A program made the translations under genes and the position numbers. Shown here piece by piece: positions 35,082 through 43,603 of a stretch of DNA of 64,000 bases. Origin of the DNA: Candidatus Fluviicola riflensis (lineage in GTDB: Bacteria > Bacteroidota > Bacteroidia > Flavobacteriales_D > Crocinitomicaceae); the NCBI GenBank assembly GCA_002243285.1, contig CP022585.1, positions 1,394,669 to 1,458,668 on the forward strand, given 5' to 3'. The notes below the pieces were generated by a model that ran no database searches, was not told where the DNA came from, and worked only from the letters and a program-made list of their open reading frames with translations. Position 1 is the first letter of the stretch, and each line of letters opens with the position of its first letter.

Positions 35082-35787
35082 CATATTAGCTTTTGGCGCT
35101 CATCCCGATGATGTGGAATTATCCGCTGCGGGAACGTTATTGAAACACAAGGCCGCGGGTTTTTCTATTGGAATTGTTGACCTCACGCAAGGTGAACTTG
35201 GCTCGCGTGGAGATATTCATACCCGTTATGAAGAAGCAGCCGCATCAGCAGAAATCCTGGGACTGACCACGCGTGTAAACCTCAAAATGCCCGACGGTTT
35301 TTTTACTCATTCGGAAGAAAATCTGCGATTGGTGATCGAGCAAATTCGTCGTTTCAGACCAAAAATTGTACTCATGAATGCGTTTTCAGACCGTCATCCT
35401 GATCATGGAAAAGGCAGCAGGTTGGTCTCTGAAGCGTGTTTTCTGGCGGGTTTATCAAAAGTGAAAACCTTCTGGGAAGCGCACCCGCAGGAACATTACC
35501 GTCCGCCAATGGTCTACCATTATATCCAGGACAGACTCATCGAACCGGATTTTGTGGTGGACGTAACGGCTTACGCAGAACAGAAATTTGAAGCGATCAA
35601 AGCGTATAAAACCCAGTTTTGGGATCCGAATTCGACCGAGCCGCAAACACCAATTTCAGGCGAAGAATTCTTCGATTTCCTGAAAGGCCGTATGTCAGGC
35701 ATGGGAAGAGCAATCGGAGCGCAATATGCAGAAGGTTTTTGTGTTGAACGAACTCCCGGCGTTGAGAATCTATTCGATTTGCATTAA
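35062..35787 (+). CDS. bshB1: Bacillithiol biosynthesis deacetylase BshB1
   Basis: 241 residues of the PIG-L/LmbE fold. AHPDD (His14, Asp16, Asp17) and the later HPDHGKGS supply the zinc ligands and base, and VDLTQGELGSRG and the MPDGFF motif are typical of BshB1. The enzyme deacetylates GlcNAc-malate during synthesis of bacillithiol, the main low-molecular-weight thiol in many Bacteroidota. Placement behind a peroxidase and a cytochrome c assembly protein fits a thiol-redox theme. bshA and bshC are not in the window. Confidence 0.93.
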   Translation: METQTIDILAFGAHPDDVELSAAGTLLKHKAAGFSIGIVDLTQGELGSRGDIHTRYEEAAASAEILGLTTRVNLKMPDGFFTHSEENLRLVIEQIRRFRPKIVLMNAFSDRHPDHGKGSRLVSEACFLAGLSKVKTFWEAHPQEHYRPPMVYHYIQDRLIEPDFVVDVTAYAEQKFEAIKAYKTQFWDPNSTEPQTPISGEEFFDFLKGRMSGMGRAIGAQYAEGFCVERTPGVENLFDLH

Positions 35788-35816
35788 CGATTTACGAAAC
35801 TGATTTTCAGAGTTCT

Positions 35817-36275
35817 TTATTGCCTGTTCAGTACTTTTTCATACCATTCAATCCACATTTCGGGAGTTACTTTTGCAGCCAGCTCGCCGATTAACTCCAA
35901 TGGAATGTCGTTCATTTTCTTGAACCGAATACAGCTTTTCCCCATGTCCAGTTTGGTTTTGCAATGCTTCGGGTATTCGTTTGTGAACCAGGCCAACAAT
36001 TCGGGATTGCTGTAAATTCCCATGTGGTACAAAGCAATAAAATTCTTCTGAGAAGCTAAATTCATAAAAGGCAACGGCAATTTCGGATCGCAATGATAAC
36101 CTGCCGGATAATCGCTGTGCGGAATCACCCAACCGATCATTCCATATCCGATTGTTTCCTTAAATCCTACAGGAAGATTCTCATTGATCGTATCACGAAG
36201 TTGAAGCATCGCTGCTTTTCGTTCTTCGGGTAGAGAATCCATGTATTCGGTTACAGTTGTGGCTTTTGATTGCAT
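35817..36275 (-). CDS. DUF1801 (YdhG-type) domain protein
   Basis: 152 residues. Key segments: TVTEYMDSLPEERKAAMLQLRDTINENLPVGFKETIGYGMIGW and LPLPFMNLASQKNFIALYHMGIY, the pattern of the DUF1801/YdhG family, with a C-terminal CIRFKKMNDIPLELIGELAAKVTPEMWIEWYE. No enzyme activity is established. It is convergent with bshB1, 29 bases away. Confidence 0.85.
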   Translation of the reverse strand: MQSKATTVTEYMDSLPEERKAAMLQLRDTINENLPVGFKETIGYGMIGWVIPHSDYPAGYHCDPKLPLPFMNLASQKNFIALYHMGIYSNPELLAWFTNEYPKHCKTKLDMGKSCIRFKKMNDIPLELIGELAAKVTPEMWIEWYEKVLNRQ

Positions 36276-36365
36276 GACTTCTAATTTAAAATGGAAAACT
36301 GCGTCCGCCTTTGGCGTGATGGAAAAGATTCGCGGTAGACTTCGTTCCCCACTGCGGATGAAGAA

Positions 36366-36896
36366 TTAGTTTAGTTTTGATTTCACCGATTTGATTTTCT
36401 CCATCAATTCGTTTCGAAGCGCCTCATCTTTGATGCCTTTAGCAGGATCAAAATTGTCATTGAAGGAAGGCAGGGAAAACGTTTCCAGGATTTCGGCTCC
36501 ATGTTTTGGAAAACGGGTAATGGCAGCATTTAAGGAGTTTTTTCCACCGTAACCCCCTGGAGAAGTACTCAACAGAAAAAGAGGTTTGTCTTTAAAGATA
36601 TTCGCCTCGATGCGCGAAGTCCAGTCAAAAATATTCTTAAAAGCTGCAGTGAAATTCCCATTGTGTTCCGACATGGAAATAATGATCAAATCGGCCTTGG
36701 CCAAATCGGTGATAAAACGATGCGCGGCTTCAGGATAACCTTCTTTTTCACGATCAACCGAAAAAAGGGGTAATTCGTAGTCGTTTAAATCGAGTAGGGT
36801 TGTGGTGTTTTCCGAAAAGTGGGTTAATGTGTGTGCCACGAATTGTTTATTAATAGAAGCCTTGCTTGTGCTGGCTGCAAATGCGATGATGTTCAT
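36366..36896 (-). CDS. NADPH-dependent FMN reductase
   Basis: 176 residues, flavodoxin-like fold. The FMN phosphate loop is near the N-terminus (AASTSKASINKQFV), SMSEHNGNFTAAFKNIFDW carries the typical SxxYNxSxP-like segment, here with His in place of Tyr, and STSPGGYGGKNSLNAA is the family glycine-rich loop. It reduces FMN or quinones with NAD(P)H. Stands alone. Confidence 0.9.
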   Translation of the reverse strand: MNIIAFAASTSKASINKQFVAHTLTHFSENTTTLLDLNDYELPLFSVDREKEGYPEAAHRFITDLAKADLIIISMSEHNGNFTAAFKNIFDWTSRIEANIFKDKPLFLLSTSPGGYGGKNSLNAAITRFPKHGAEILETFSLPSFNDNFDPAKGIKDEALRNELMEKIKSVKSKLN

Positions 36897-37000
36897 AATT
36901 TGTCTGTTTTGTTTCCTGTAAAAATAAGGGTTTCATTTTGGGTAGCCGGAACTCAGTTGTGCGATTTATTTAAATGTACTGAATTAACCAATACGGATTT

Positions 37001-37447
37001 TCAATAAATACGCAACACATCAAACTGATTTCCGTTGAGTGTTACCTGCGCACCTATCTGTTTTCTGATCAGTTGCTGTGCGAGCGGGGCAGTGGCGCCG
37101 ATGCAAAATACAGTTCCTTCATCTGTTTGAACAGATCCTAACGGCAATCCAATAAAAAAGAACCCTTTACTGGTTTCTACGATAGAGCCGTTTTGAATAA
37201 TCTTCGAACCGGCAATCGTTTCCAAATGCGGAATCAGTGCTAGTTGTCTCGAAATTTCCTGCAATTGTGTATTGATCTTATCGAGTTCCTGCTGACTCAT
37301 AGCACGGGAAGTTTCATATTTGTCACCGGCCGAACTTTTGGTTTCATTGGCAAGTCCTTCCTGTAAATCAGCAACCATGGCCTGGAAATCATGTTGTTTG
37401 CCCACCAGTAAAGCGCGGGCAGCAGCAAGAAGTACCTGTTTAGTCAT
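37001..37447 (-). CDS. GreA/GreB-like protein
   Basis: 148 residues. The segment NETKSSAGDKYETSRAMSQQELDKINTQLQE, with the AGDKxExxRAM form, matches a GreA-like coiled-coil domain, and the C-terminal part (GSIVETSKGFFFIGLPLGSVQTDEGTVFCI, PLAQQLIRKQIGAQV) matches the second Gre domain. It may bind RNA polymerase, but the coiled coil is short and lacks the usual N-terminal tip, so function is uncertain. The ATG at 37447 overlaps the glycosyltransferase stop. Confidence 0.7.
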   Translation of the reverse strand: MTKQVLLAAARALLVGKQHDFQAMVADLQEGLANETKSSAGDKYETSRAMSQQELDKINTQLQEISRQLALIPHLETIAGSKIIQNGSIVETSKGFFFIGLPLGSVQTDEGTVFCIGATAPLAQQLIRKQIGAQVTLNGNQFDVLRIY

Positions 37448-38582
37448 GGTCAATCAGGTGGCGTTCAAAGATTGTTTTTAACTGGCCGATTACTTTATCT
37501 TCACTGTATTCCAATCCTTTTTCACGAATAACAGAAACATCAAATTGAATGGTATTGTCTATCAGTTGCTGCAACGCATCAGCCAATGCCTGCGGGGCGC
37601 CAATAGGTATTTGAATGCCCAACGACGGATCCAGATCTTTGCCAATCCCAACAGGAGTTGTAATGGTTGGTAATCCTGTCAGCCAGGCTTCTGCGAGTAC
37701 AATGCTGAATGTTTCATACGAGGAAGTAAGTAAAAAAGCATCGTGCTGACGCATTTGTTCCGCTATTTCATTCCAGCTCATTGGTCCACCAAACGTCACA
37801 TTGCCAGCAATTCCTAGCTGAGCAGCCATTTCCTGCCATTTTTCAGACGGTTGATCTGAAATCACGGTTAAGTGTAAATCAGGATAGCCGGCTTTTACGG
37901 CCAAAGCAACGCCATTGAGCAACGTTTCCGGGTCTTTGACAGATTCGTCTAATGTGGATACATGCAGAAAACGTTTGTAGCCGGTTGATGTTGTTACACT
38001 CGGGTAAAACAATTCGGTATCAACGAAATTTGGAAGCACTGTGCTTTTTGTGGTCGGAAAAATGGCTTTCATGTCTTCCTGTAAAAAAGCAGAGCAAGCC
38101 AGCAATTCATTGATATGAAGGCTGGTACGTTTGATAATTCTGCGCTGTATTCGGGTGAATTTTTCACGAATCTCCTTGCGATAATAAGAGGCGTGCTCCA
38201 TTACGATCAGCGGACAATGATAAAAATGCTTGGCCCGAATAAATTGCAGACCTCTGTTGAGAATCACGTGTGCAAACAACAAATCGACTTCTTCGACTTC
38301 ATCAAGAGCCGTACTGAGTGCTTTTCGCTGCCAATACCAATGCACAAACTTGTTTTTACTCACCGGATGATAAATACGGACAGTAAAAACACCATCGGAT
38401 TCATCAATTTCCTTCTCGATACGCGAACAAGCCGGATCGCCATGCGTATGGATCACCGAAACCTGGTATTCTGATGTCAGTAACTGTGCAAAGCGCTGCA
38501 CAAAATTTCCCACAAAAGCATCCAGCCGGTTTGGGAACCAGGAGCTCATGAGTAAGATATGCTTGCGCTGCGTTGGAAACAT
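37440..38582 (-). CDS. Glycosyltransferase, family 4 type
   Basis: 380 residues with a GT-B layout. Near the N-terminus HILLMSSWFPNRLDAFVGNFVQRFA is the usual first nucleotide-binding segment, and the late EX7E-like region SSYETFSIVLAEAWLTGLPTITTPVG holds the donor-binding glutamates. It transfers a sugar from a nucleotide donor; the acceptor is unknown. It shares eight bases with the downstream GreA-like gene, an unusual pair. Confidence 0.88.
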   Translation of the reverse strand: MFPTQRKHILLMSSWFPNRLDAFVGNFVQRFAQLLTSEYQVSVIHTHGDPACSRIEKEIDESDGVFTVRIYHPVSKNKFVHWYWQRKALSTALDEVEEVDLLFAHVILNRGLQFIRAKHFYHCPLIVMEHASYYRKEIREKFTRIQRRIIKRTSLHINELLACSAFLQEDMKAIFPTTKSTVLPNFVDTELFYPSVTTSTGYKRFLHVSTLDESVKDPETLLNGVALAVKAGYPDLHLTVISDQPSEKWQEMAAQLGIAGNVTFGGPMSWNEIAEQMRQHDAFLLTSSYETFSIVLAEAWLTGLPTITTPVGIGKDLDPSLGIQIPIGAPQALADALQQLIDNTIQFDVSVIREKGLEYSEDKVIGQLKTIFERHLIDHD

Positions 38583-38601
38583 TGGGTTTGTTTTTGGGAA
38601 G

Positions 38602-38609
38602 CGAAGTTA
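38602..38609 (-). promoter_or_regulatory. Promoter -7 element for the glycosyltransferase unit
   Basis: The minus strand reads TAACTTCG (TAnnTTCG variant), 19 bases before the ATG at 38582. Confidence 0.35.
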
Positions 38610-38611
38610 CA

Positions 38612-39898
38612 TTAATTCACCAGCAGGCGTATTGTTTTTTGTTCTCCGAATCTGTTAATAGTTATTAAATAAACGCCCGGAGCAAGTTGGGGCAATTCCA
38701 GTTGTTTGTTTGAAAGTGTTGTTGTTAATTGTTTTCCGTTTAATGTGGTGAGCGCAACCTCGTCATCATCCGTAATTCCTTCCAATTGAACAAAATTGCC
38801 CGAAACAGGATTGGGAGAAACAGTAATGAACGAAAGCGATGATTCGTCTAGGGAGGCAGGACAGGAAAGCCGGTTGATCCGCGCCCAGATACTGTCATTG
38901 TATTGAACCGGAACCAATGAAACACCGTCAGCTTCACCCATGCGTACAACCACCAATCCCTCGGAAGGAGCAATATTGATGATTTGTCCGTTTTTGCCGA
39001 GTGCCGAAAAAAGGTCAGCCGGAGCTTGTGAAAGCGGACTTCCCGGAAACGAAAACTGCGATTGCGGTAGCATAAACGAGCTTTGCCCGTTGAGCCATGT
39101 CAGGTAACCGTAAGACGGATTAATGGCTTGCGATGAAGTGGTCATTTCCTGGAAATAGGTAGGATCATCCAATACAGGTGTACCGTTCCAGATTCCTTCG
39201 CTGTGAAGCAATAACCCAAATCGGGCCATACTTCGTGCATTTGAAACAAAAATGTTGTTATAATCGATCGGAACAAACAAACCTGTCATCCCGGTTGGTG
39301 TTTTGATTTTTTGAGTCACCCATTGATTGAGCGTTAAACCCGTTGCATTTTCAATGACGCCGTCGAGCAATGTATACGGACCATTGTGATACGCCCAGCG
39401 CGTTCCGGGATCGGCCATGTAATTCAGACATGTGGGATCAGTGCAGAATATATTGCCCGTATCAGCCAATCCGGTTGTCATTGATAATTGATGGCGAATG
39501 GTGATTTTTTCTTCCTGGGCAAGACTCATGTTCGTCCAGCCGGTTCCCAAATAATCAGAAGTAGTATCGCCGACAGAAAGATAACCTTCTTCCTGAGCAA
39601 TGCCAACAGCAAAACCAGTGAGTGTTTTTCCTGCCGAATTCCAGAGCCACAAGCTGTCGACAGTAAACGTTCCGAAGTATTTTTCCAGTACGATTTTCCC
39701 GTTTTTCAGTACAATAAACGCTTTGGAATTGGTTTGCTCGAGGTAATCGTACAAGGAGTTGATGGAATCTTCACACCAGCCCAAAGTGGCCGGATCGGTT
39801 GTCTCCCAGGTAGAACCTACCAATGGCGGATAATACAACTGAGCTTTTGCAGTTTGAAAACTACACGCAAATACTATCAGAAAGAATAATTGTTTCAT
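38612..39898 (-). CDS. Secreted serine hydrolase (beta-lactamase class C fold) with T9SS type A domain
   Basis: 428 residues. A signal peptide (MKQLFFLIVFACSFQTAKAQ) leads to a class C/DD-peptidase-type domain: SxxK as SAGK (Ser88, Lys91) and YxN as YHN (Tyr170, Asn172). The last ~75 residues (SFITVSPNPVSGNFVQLEG... to LAPGVYLITINRFGEQKTIRLLVN) form a type A T9SS sorting domain. It is probably an esterase, peptidase or related hydrolase at the cell surface; substrate unknown. Confidence 0.92.
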   Translation of the reverse strand: MKQLFFLIVFACSFQTAKAQLYYPPLVGSTWETTDPATLGWCEDSINSLYDYLEQTNSKAFIVLKNGKIVLEKYFGTFTVDSLWLWNSAGKTLTGFAVGIAQEEGYLSVGDTTSDYLGTGWTNMSLAQEEKITIRHQLSMTTGLADTGNIFCTDPTCLNYMADPGTRWAYHNGPYTLLDGVIENATGLTLNQWVTQKIKTPTGMTGLFVPIDYNNIFVSNARSMARFGLLLHSEGIWNGTPVLDDPTYFQEMTTSSQAINPSYGYLTWLNGQSSFMLPQSQFSFPGSPLSQAPADLFSALGKNGQIINIAPSEGLVVVRMGEADGVSLVPVQYNDSIWARINRLSCPASLDESSLSFITVSPNPVSGNFVQLEGITDDDEVALTTLNGKQLTTTLSNKQLELPQLAPGVYLITINRFGEQKTIRLLVN

Positions 39899-40019
39899 AG
39901 ACGAGAAATCTGTTTCGTCATGAAGTTACGATAAATTCAGTAAAATCAAAATGAACTTTTTCTCCCGGTAGATGTGCAGATTTGAGTGTAATCTATGTTA
40001 CCTATTGTGTTCTACCGTG

Positions 40020-41150
40020 TTATTTAGCATAAATCGAAACGAGTTGTTCCAATGCAAAATCAATTTCTTCCTTGGTGGTATAACGCGAAAAAGAGAAACG
40101 AGCATTTGGCCGGCTATTGTCGGCACCGATTCCTTCGAGCACGTGCGATCCTTTATTCGAACCTGAAGAGCAGGCACTTCCACCACTGCAAGCTACTCCT
40201 CTTAAATCGAGTGTGAACAACAGCATTCCTGATTTTTCGGTAGGCGGTAAACAGGCATTGAGAACGGTGTACAAGCTTTTCGACGGATCTGTTTCACCAT
40301 GAAAGGTCACTCCCGGAAGTTGTTTCTCCAATTGTGTCATCATGTACGATTTTAATTCCTGTACATGGTGCTGATGTTCTTCAATATCGGTATTGGCCAA
40401 TTCCAATGCTTTGGCGAGGCCAACAATTCCGTAAAGATTTTCTGTTCCACCACGCAAGCCACGTTCCTGGGCACCTCCGTGGATAAATGCTTCGGCTTTT
40501 ACGTTTTTGTTTACGTAGAGAAAACCAACACCTTTCGGTCCGTGAAATTTATGCGCAGCACAGGTAATGAAATCAATATCAAGATCCTGTAAATCGAACG
40601 CATAATGCGCCATGGTTTGTACCGTATCTGAATGAAACCATGCTCCGTATTGTCGACACAGTGAACTTACTTCTTTAATAGGAAGCAGCGTCCCGATCTC
40701 ATTATTGGCATGCATGAGTGAAACAATAGTAGGTATCGGTTCTTTCAGGTAGTTTTCTAATTGTTGCAGGTTAATACTTCCTTTGCTGTCCACATCAAGC
40801 CAAACGACTTCAATACCGTGATCACGAACAAGCGCTTCAATGGTATGTCCGACAGCATGATGCTCGATTGAACTGGAGATGATGCGTTTTGCTCCCAACG
40901 AAAGAATGGCGGTTGTCAATGCCATGTTATCGGCCTCGGTACCACCGGAAGTGAAGATGATTTCAGAAGGCGAACAATGCAGAAGTTTAGCAACTGTGCG
41001 TCTTGACATTTCAATCACACCTTTTGCCTGTCTGCCGTAAAAGTGAGTCGAAGACGGATTCCCGAATTCATTCAAAATATAAGGAATCATTGCTTGGGCA
41101 ACTTCAGGTGCTATTGGTGTTGTTGCTGCATTGTCAAGGTAAACCCGCAT
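40020..41150 (-). CDS. Cysteine desulfurase (NifS/IscS family)
   Basis: 376 residues. YLDNAATTP at the N-terminus, PLP lysine Lys201 in CAAHKFHGPKG, and the mobile catalytic Cys327 in CSGGSACSSGS near the C-terminus. It releases sulfur from cysteine for Fe-S clusters and tRNA thiolation. The ATG at 41150 is preferred to an in-frame GTG just before it. It seems to be expressed alone; a promoter element lies 13 bases upstream. Confidence 0.96.
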   Translation of the reverse strand: MRVYLDNAATTPIAPEVAQAMIPYILNEFGNPSSTHFYGRQAKGVIEMSRRTVAKLLHCSPSEIIFTSGGTEADNMALTTAILSLGAKRIISSSIEHHAVGHTIEALVRDHGIEVVWLDVDSKGSINLQQLENYLKEPIPTIVSLMHANNEIGTLLPIKEVSSLCRQYGAWFHSDTVQTMAHYAFDLQDLDIDFITCAAHKFHGPKGVGFLYVNKNVKAEAFIHGGAQERGLRGGTENLYGIVGLAKALELANTDIEEHQHHVQELKSYMMTQLEKQLPGVTFHGETDPSKSLYTVLNACLPPTEKSGMLLFTLDLRGVACSGGSACSSGSNKGSHVLEGIGADNSRPNARFSFSRYTTKEEIDFALEQLVSIYAK

Positions 41151-41163
41151 CACTTTTTTTTCG

Positions 41164-41171
41164 CAAAGTTA
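41164..41171 (-). promoter_or_regulatory. Promoter -7 element for the cysteine desulfurase
   Basis: The minus strand reads TAACTTTG, matching TAnnTTTG, 13 bases before the ATG. Confidence 0.45.
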
Positions 41172-41220
41172 GAATTTTGTTTGCTTGTTGTTTCTCAAAC
41201 TCAAAATCATCCTTGAAAAG

Positions 41221-41739
41221 CTACTTTCCCAACAATTCTCTAAATGTTTCTTTTCCTTCCACAGATCGCAGCAGGTTTCGCATGAGCATCAGGGTTCGTT
41301 CCATGCGTTTATCCGGATTTTTGACGGTGGTCACATAATTGAGAATGTAGCGCTGCATACTTGGAGTAAGCTGGCTGAACCGGCGAAATGCTTCCGGGTC
41401 CTGCGCCCAATATTCGGCGATTTCTTCGGCTACTTCAACACCATAGGTTGATTCATCCCTGAAAAACCGAACTTCTACATCGTCACCGATGGCTTTTTTC
41501 AATTCCTTTAAGCGCTTGTTTTGAACCGTAACACAGGCGCTTCCTTCGCCCATTGCCAGCAAACCACATTGCCATTCGATGACATTATCCATGCGAATGA
41601 TCAGTCGCTGATTGTAATCTCCTTTTTCAAATTTTCCGGGAAGCTGATCCAGGATCACAGGCGGAACCTCGATCACTACGTAATTGAGGTAATGCAATTT
41701 TACGACTGGAGTTGTGTAAGTAACGAGCGGTTGTTCCAT
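41221..41739 (-). CDS. YdeI/OmpD-associated-type protein (DUF1905 plus YdeI C-domain)
   Basis: 172 residues. The first half (HYLNYVVIEVPPVILDQLPGKFEKGDYNQRLIIRMDN) resembles DUF1905, and the last part (EIAEYWAQDPEAFRRFSQLTPSMQRYILNYVTTVKNPDKRMERTLMLMRNL) is the helical YdeI/OmpD-associated domain, which often ends with this Lys/Arg-rich helix. Function is not known. A -7 element ends four bases before its ATG. Confidence 0.82.
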   Translation of the reverse strand: MEQPLVTYTTPVVKLHYLNYVVIEVPPVILDQLPGKFEKGDYNQRLIIRMDNVIEWQCGLLAMGEGSACVTVQNKRLKELKKAIGDDVEVRFFRDESTYGVEVAEEIAEYWAQDPEAFRRFSQLTPSMQRYILNYVTTVKNPDKRMERTLMLMRNLLRSVEGKETFRELLGK

Positions 41740-41743
41740 ATTT

Positions 41744-41751
41744 CAAAACTA
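41744..41751 (-). promoter_or_regulatory. Promoter -7 element, four bases before the YdeI-like gene
   Basis: The minus strand reads TAGTTTTG, then four bases, then the ATG at 41739. It directly follows the T-run of the preceding terminator. Confidence 0.45.
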
Positions 41752-41752
41752 C

Positions 41753-41793
41753 AAAAAAGCCCGTTAATCCTTTAATGCTTGGACTAACGAGCT
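41753..41793 (-). terminator. Rho-independent terminator of the VWA gene
   Basis: On the minus strand the arms agctcgttagtcc and ggattaacgggct (two G-T pairs) close a 10-base loop and are followed by six T residues. It ends the VWA gene and is immediately followed by the promoter of the next gene, a very compact arrangement. Confidence 0.8.
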
Positions 41794-41818
41794 CTTCTGA
41801 ACGGATATGCGTTTGGTT

Positions 41819-42973
41819 TTATTCAGATTTATAGCCTTGTTTTTCGGCGGATGTTTTCATCGATTTAATGATAGAAGTTCCCAAATCTTCCTGCCCGCTT
41901 TCCAATGCACGTTTTTCCTTTTCTACCTGGATAAACTCGCTTCGTTTTTTAGCCAGTTCATTGATGTTGTCTTGGTATTTTGCGCGATTGGCGGCTTTCT
42001 CAGCAATGATCTTTTCCTGTTCGGCACGGCTTTTTCCCTTCAATTCTTCCGGAAGTTCATCTTCTTTCAGATCATCGAGTTTAAAATCTTTTCGTTTTTG
42101 GGCATCGATCAAATCCCAGCTTCCGTTGTCGTAATTGGCACTTGATTTTGAAACGGCACGTTCCGACATATTCGATTCTCCTTTTGAGCCTGCATTATTA
42201 TCTTCTTCCGCTTGTTTACCCAAACGGTATTTACCCGATGAACCGTAACCCATATAAGTTTTGTTCAACGAATCGTTGTAAGTGTTGATTTCCTTATCGT
42301 AAGGCGTTTCAATATTAAATGCTTCGCGATCAGAATCAATGTTGAAATAATTTCCCTGGCTGATCAATGCGCCATCGTACCAGAATTCTCTAACCCCCTG
42401 ATCATAAGGTCCGCAGTAAATAGTGTTGACGATAATGCCTTTGGTTGCTGCATTTTTAAGAATTACTTTGTAATCTGCCGGGCCTTGGTTAAACGGTTCG
42501 TTTCCGGCGATATAAATAATCTTCAAATCCTGAGGATCGGAACTCCAGTTCAATTCATTCATTGCATCTTCAATTACGGCACCGCAATATTCATCGCCAC
42601 CGTTGGTAAATAATCCGAACAATTTGCCCGAAATCGAATCCAGATCGCTGATCAGATCAACGTGTTTACGCACGTAACGCGGATTGGCAATAGTGGTGTT
42701 GCCATAATCATAAAGCGCAATTTCAAGTTTGGGAATGGCGCCGTCTACACGTAATTGAGAAGCAGCATTTACAATCTGCCAGATCGTGGTTTTGGCCTGT
42801 TCGATCAATCCGTCCATACTTCCTGAAGTGTCGAACAGAATGGCAATCTGTATTTTTTTTGCTGTTGTTGGTGGTGGTGCAACAACTCCCGGATTGATCA
42901 CGGCAGGTGGTTGAACTTGTGCGTGGCCCAAAGCGGCGATGCAACATGCTAAAAGGGAAAGTACTATTTTCAT
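41819..42973 (-). CDS. Secreted VWA-domain protein
   Basis: 384 residues from the ATG at 42973 (the longer frame adds ten residues before the signal peptide MKIVLSLLACCIAALGHAQ). After a Pro-rich linker, IQIAILFDTSGSMDGLIEQAK is a von Willebrand factor A domain with the MIDAS motif DTSGS. The C-terminal ~110 residues are highly charged and probably coiled coil (EELKGKSRAEQEKIIAEKAANRAKYQDNINELAKKR). Such proteins bind metal and partner proteins in the periplasm. No T9SS domain is seen. Confidence 0.88.
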   Translation of the reverse strand: MKIVLSLLACCIAALGHAQVQPPAVINPGVVAPPPTTAKKIQIAILFDTSGSMDGLIEQAKTTIWQIVNAASQLRVDGAIPKLEIALYDYGNTTIANPRYVRKHVDLISDLDSISGKLFGLFTNGGDEYCGAVIEDAMNELNWSSDPQDLKIIYIAGNEPFNQGPADYKVILKNAATKGIIVNTIYCGPYDQGVREFWYDGALISQGNYFNIDSDREAFNIETPYDKEINTYNDSLNKTYMGYGSSGKYRLGKQAEEDNNAGSKGESNMSERAVSKSSANYDNGSWDLIDAQKRKDFKLDDLKEDELPEELKGKSRAEQEKIIAEKAANRAKYQDNINELAKKRSEFIQVEKEKRALESGQEDLGTSIIKSMKTSAEKQGYKSE

Positions 42974-43207
42974 AATAATGGGTTTTAAATGTCTTACAAC
43001 CAAGGCTTAAAAAGGTTCAAAGGCAGGTTGTTTTTTAAATGTACAAGTGTTTTTATTTTAACATAAAGTTAATTAAATAGATTTTCAGTGCGAAAATATT
43101 CGATGTAACATACGATCTATTCAATAAAAATATATGAATATTCATTAGGCTTTTCCACTGTATATTAAGGTGTTATTATTGTCGCGTTAATAATTAAGTC
43201 CTCTACT

Positions 43208-43591
43208 ATGACTAAAATTAAACTTCTCCTTCTTTTTCTTGTTAGCTCTGCGGCGACATTTGCGCAGGGAAATGAGCCACAACAAGAAACGGGCTATGTT
43301 CGTATTTTGCTGAATGATCTGACAACCTGGGAACAGGTTACTTCTGTTGACGAGCTCATTCGTCCCAAAAACGGTGTGATCATGACGCGTACAGATCGCA
43401 ACAACGATACTTTTTTTGCTCAGTACGACCTGAACGCAGGGATAACGGAGCAGGATTTTGCCAATTGGATCACATCGCTTGGATTTGAAACCAAATGCAT
43501 GGTTTCAGGTTTGATGAATGGTGAACCAATGAAAAACTTTCCGCGGGAATGTTATTCGAAGGAACTGGAATCAATTGAACAAAATCGTTAA
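43208..43591 (+). CDS. Small secreted protein, unknown
   Basis: 127 residues with a signal peptide (MTKIKLLLLFLVSSAATFAQ). The mature part contains one Cys pair far apart (KCMVSG and RECYSK) that may form a disulfide. No family recognised. It is followed 12 bases later by a T9SS type A protein, which suggests co-expression. Confidence 0.7.
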   Translation: MTKIKLLLLFLVSSAATFAQGNEPQQETGYVRILLNDLTTWEQVTSVDELIRPKNGVIMTRTDRNNDTFFAQYDLNAGITEQDFANWITSLGFETKCMVSGLMNGEPMKNFPRECYSKELESIEQNR

Positions 43592-43603
43592 AAAAGCAGC
43601 GTT

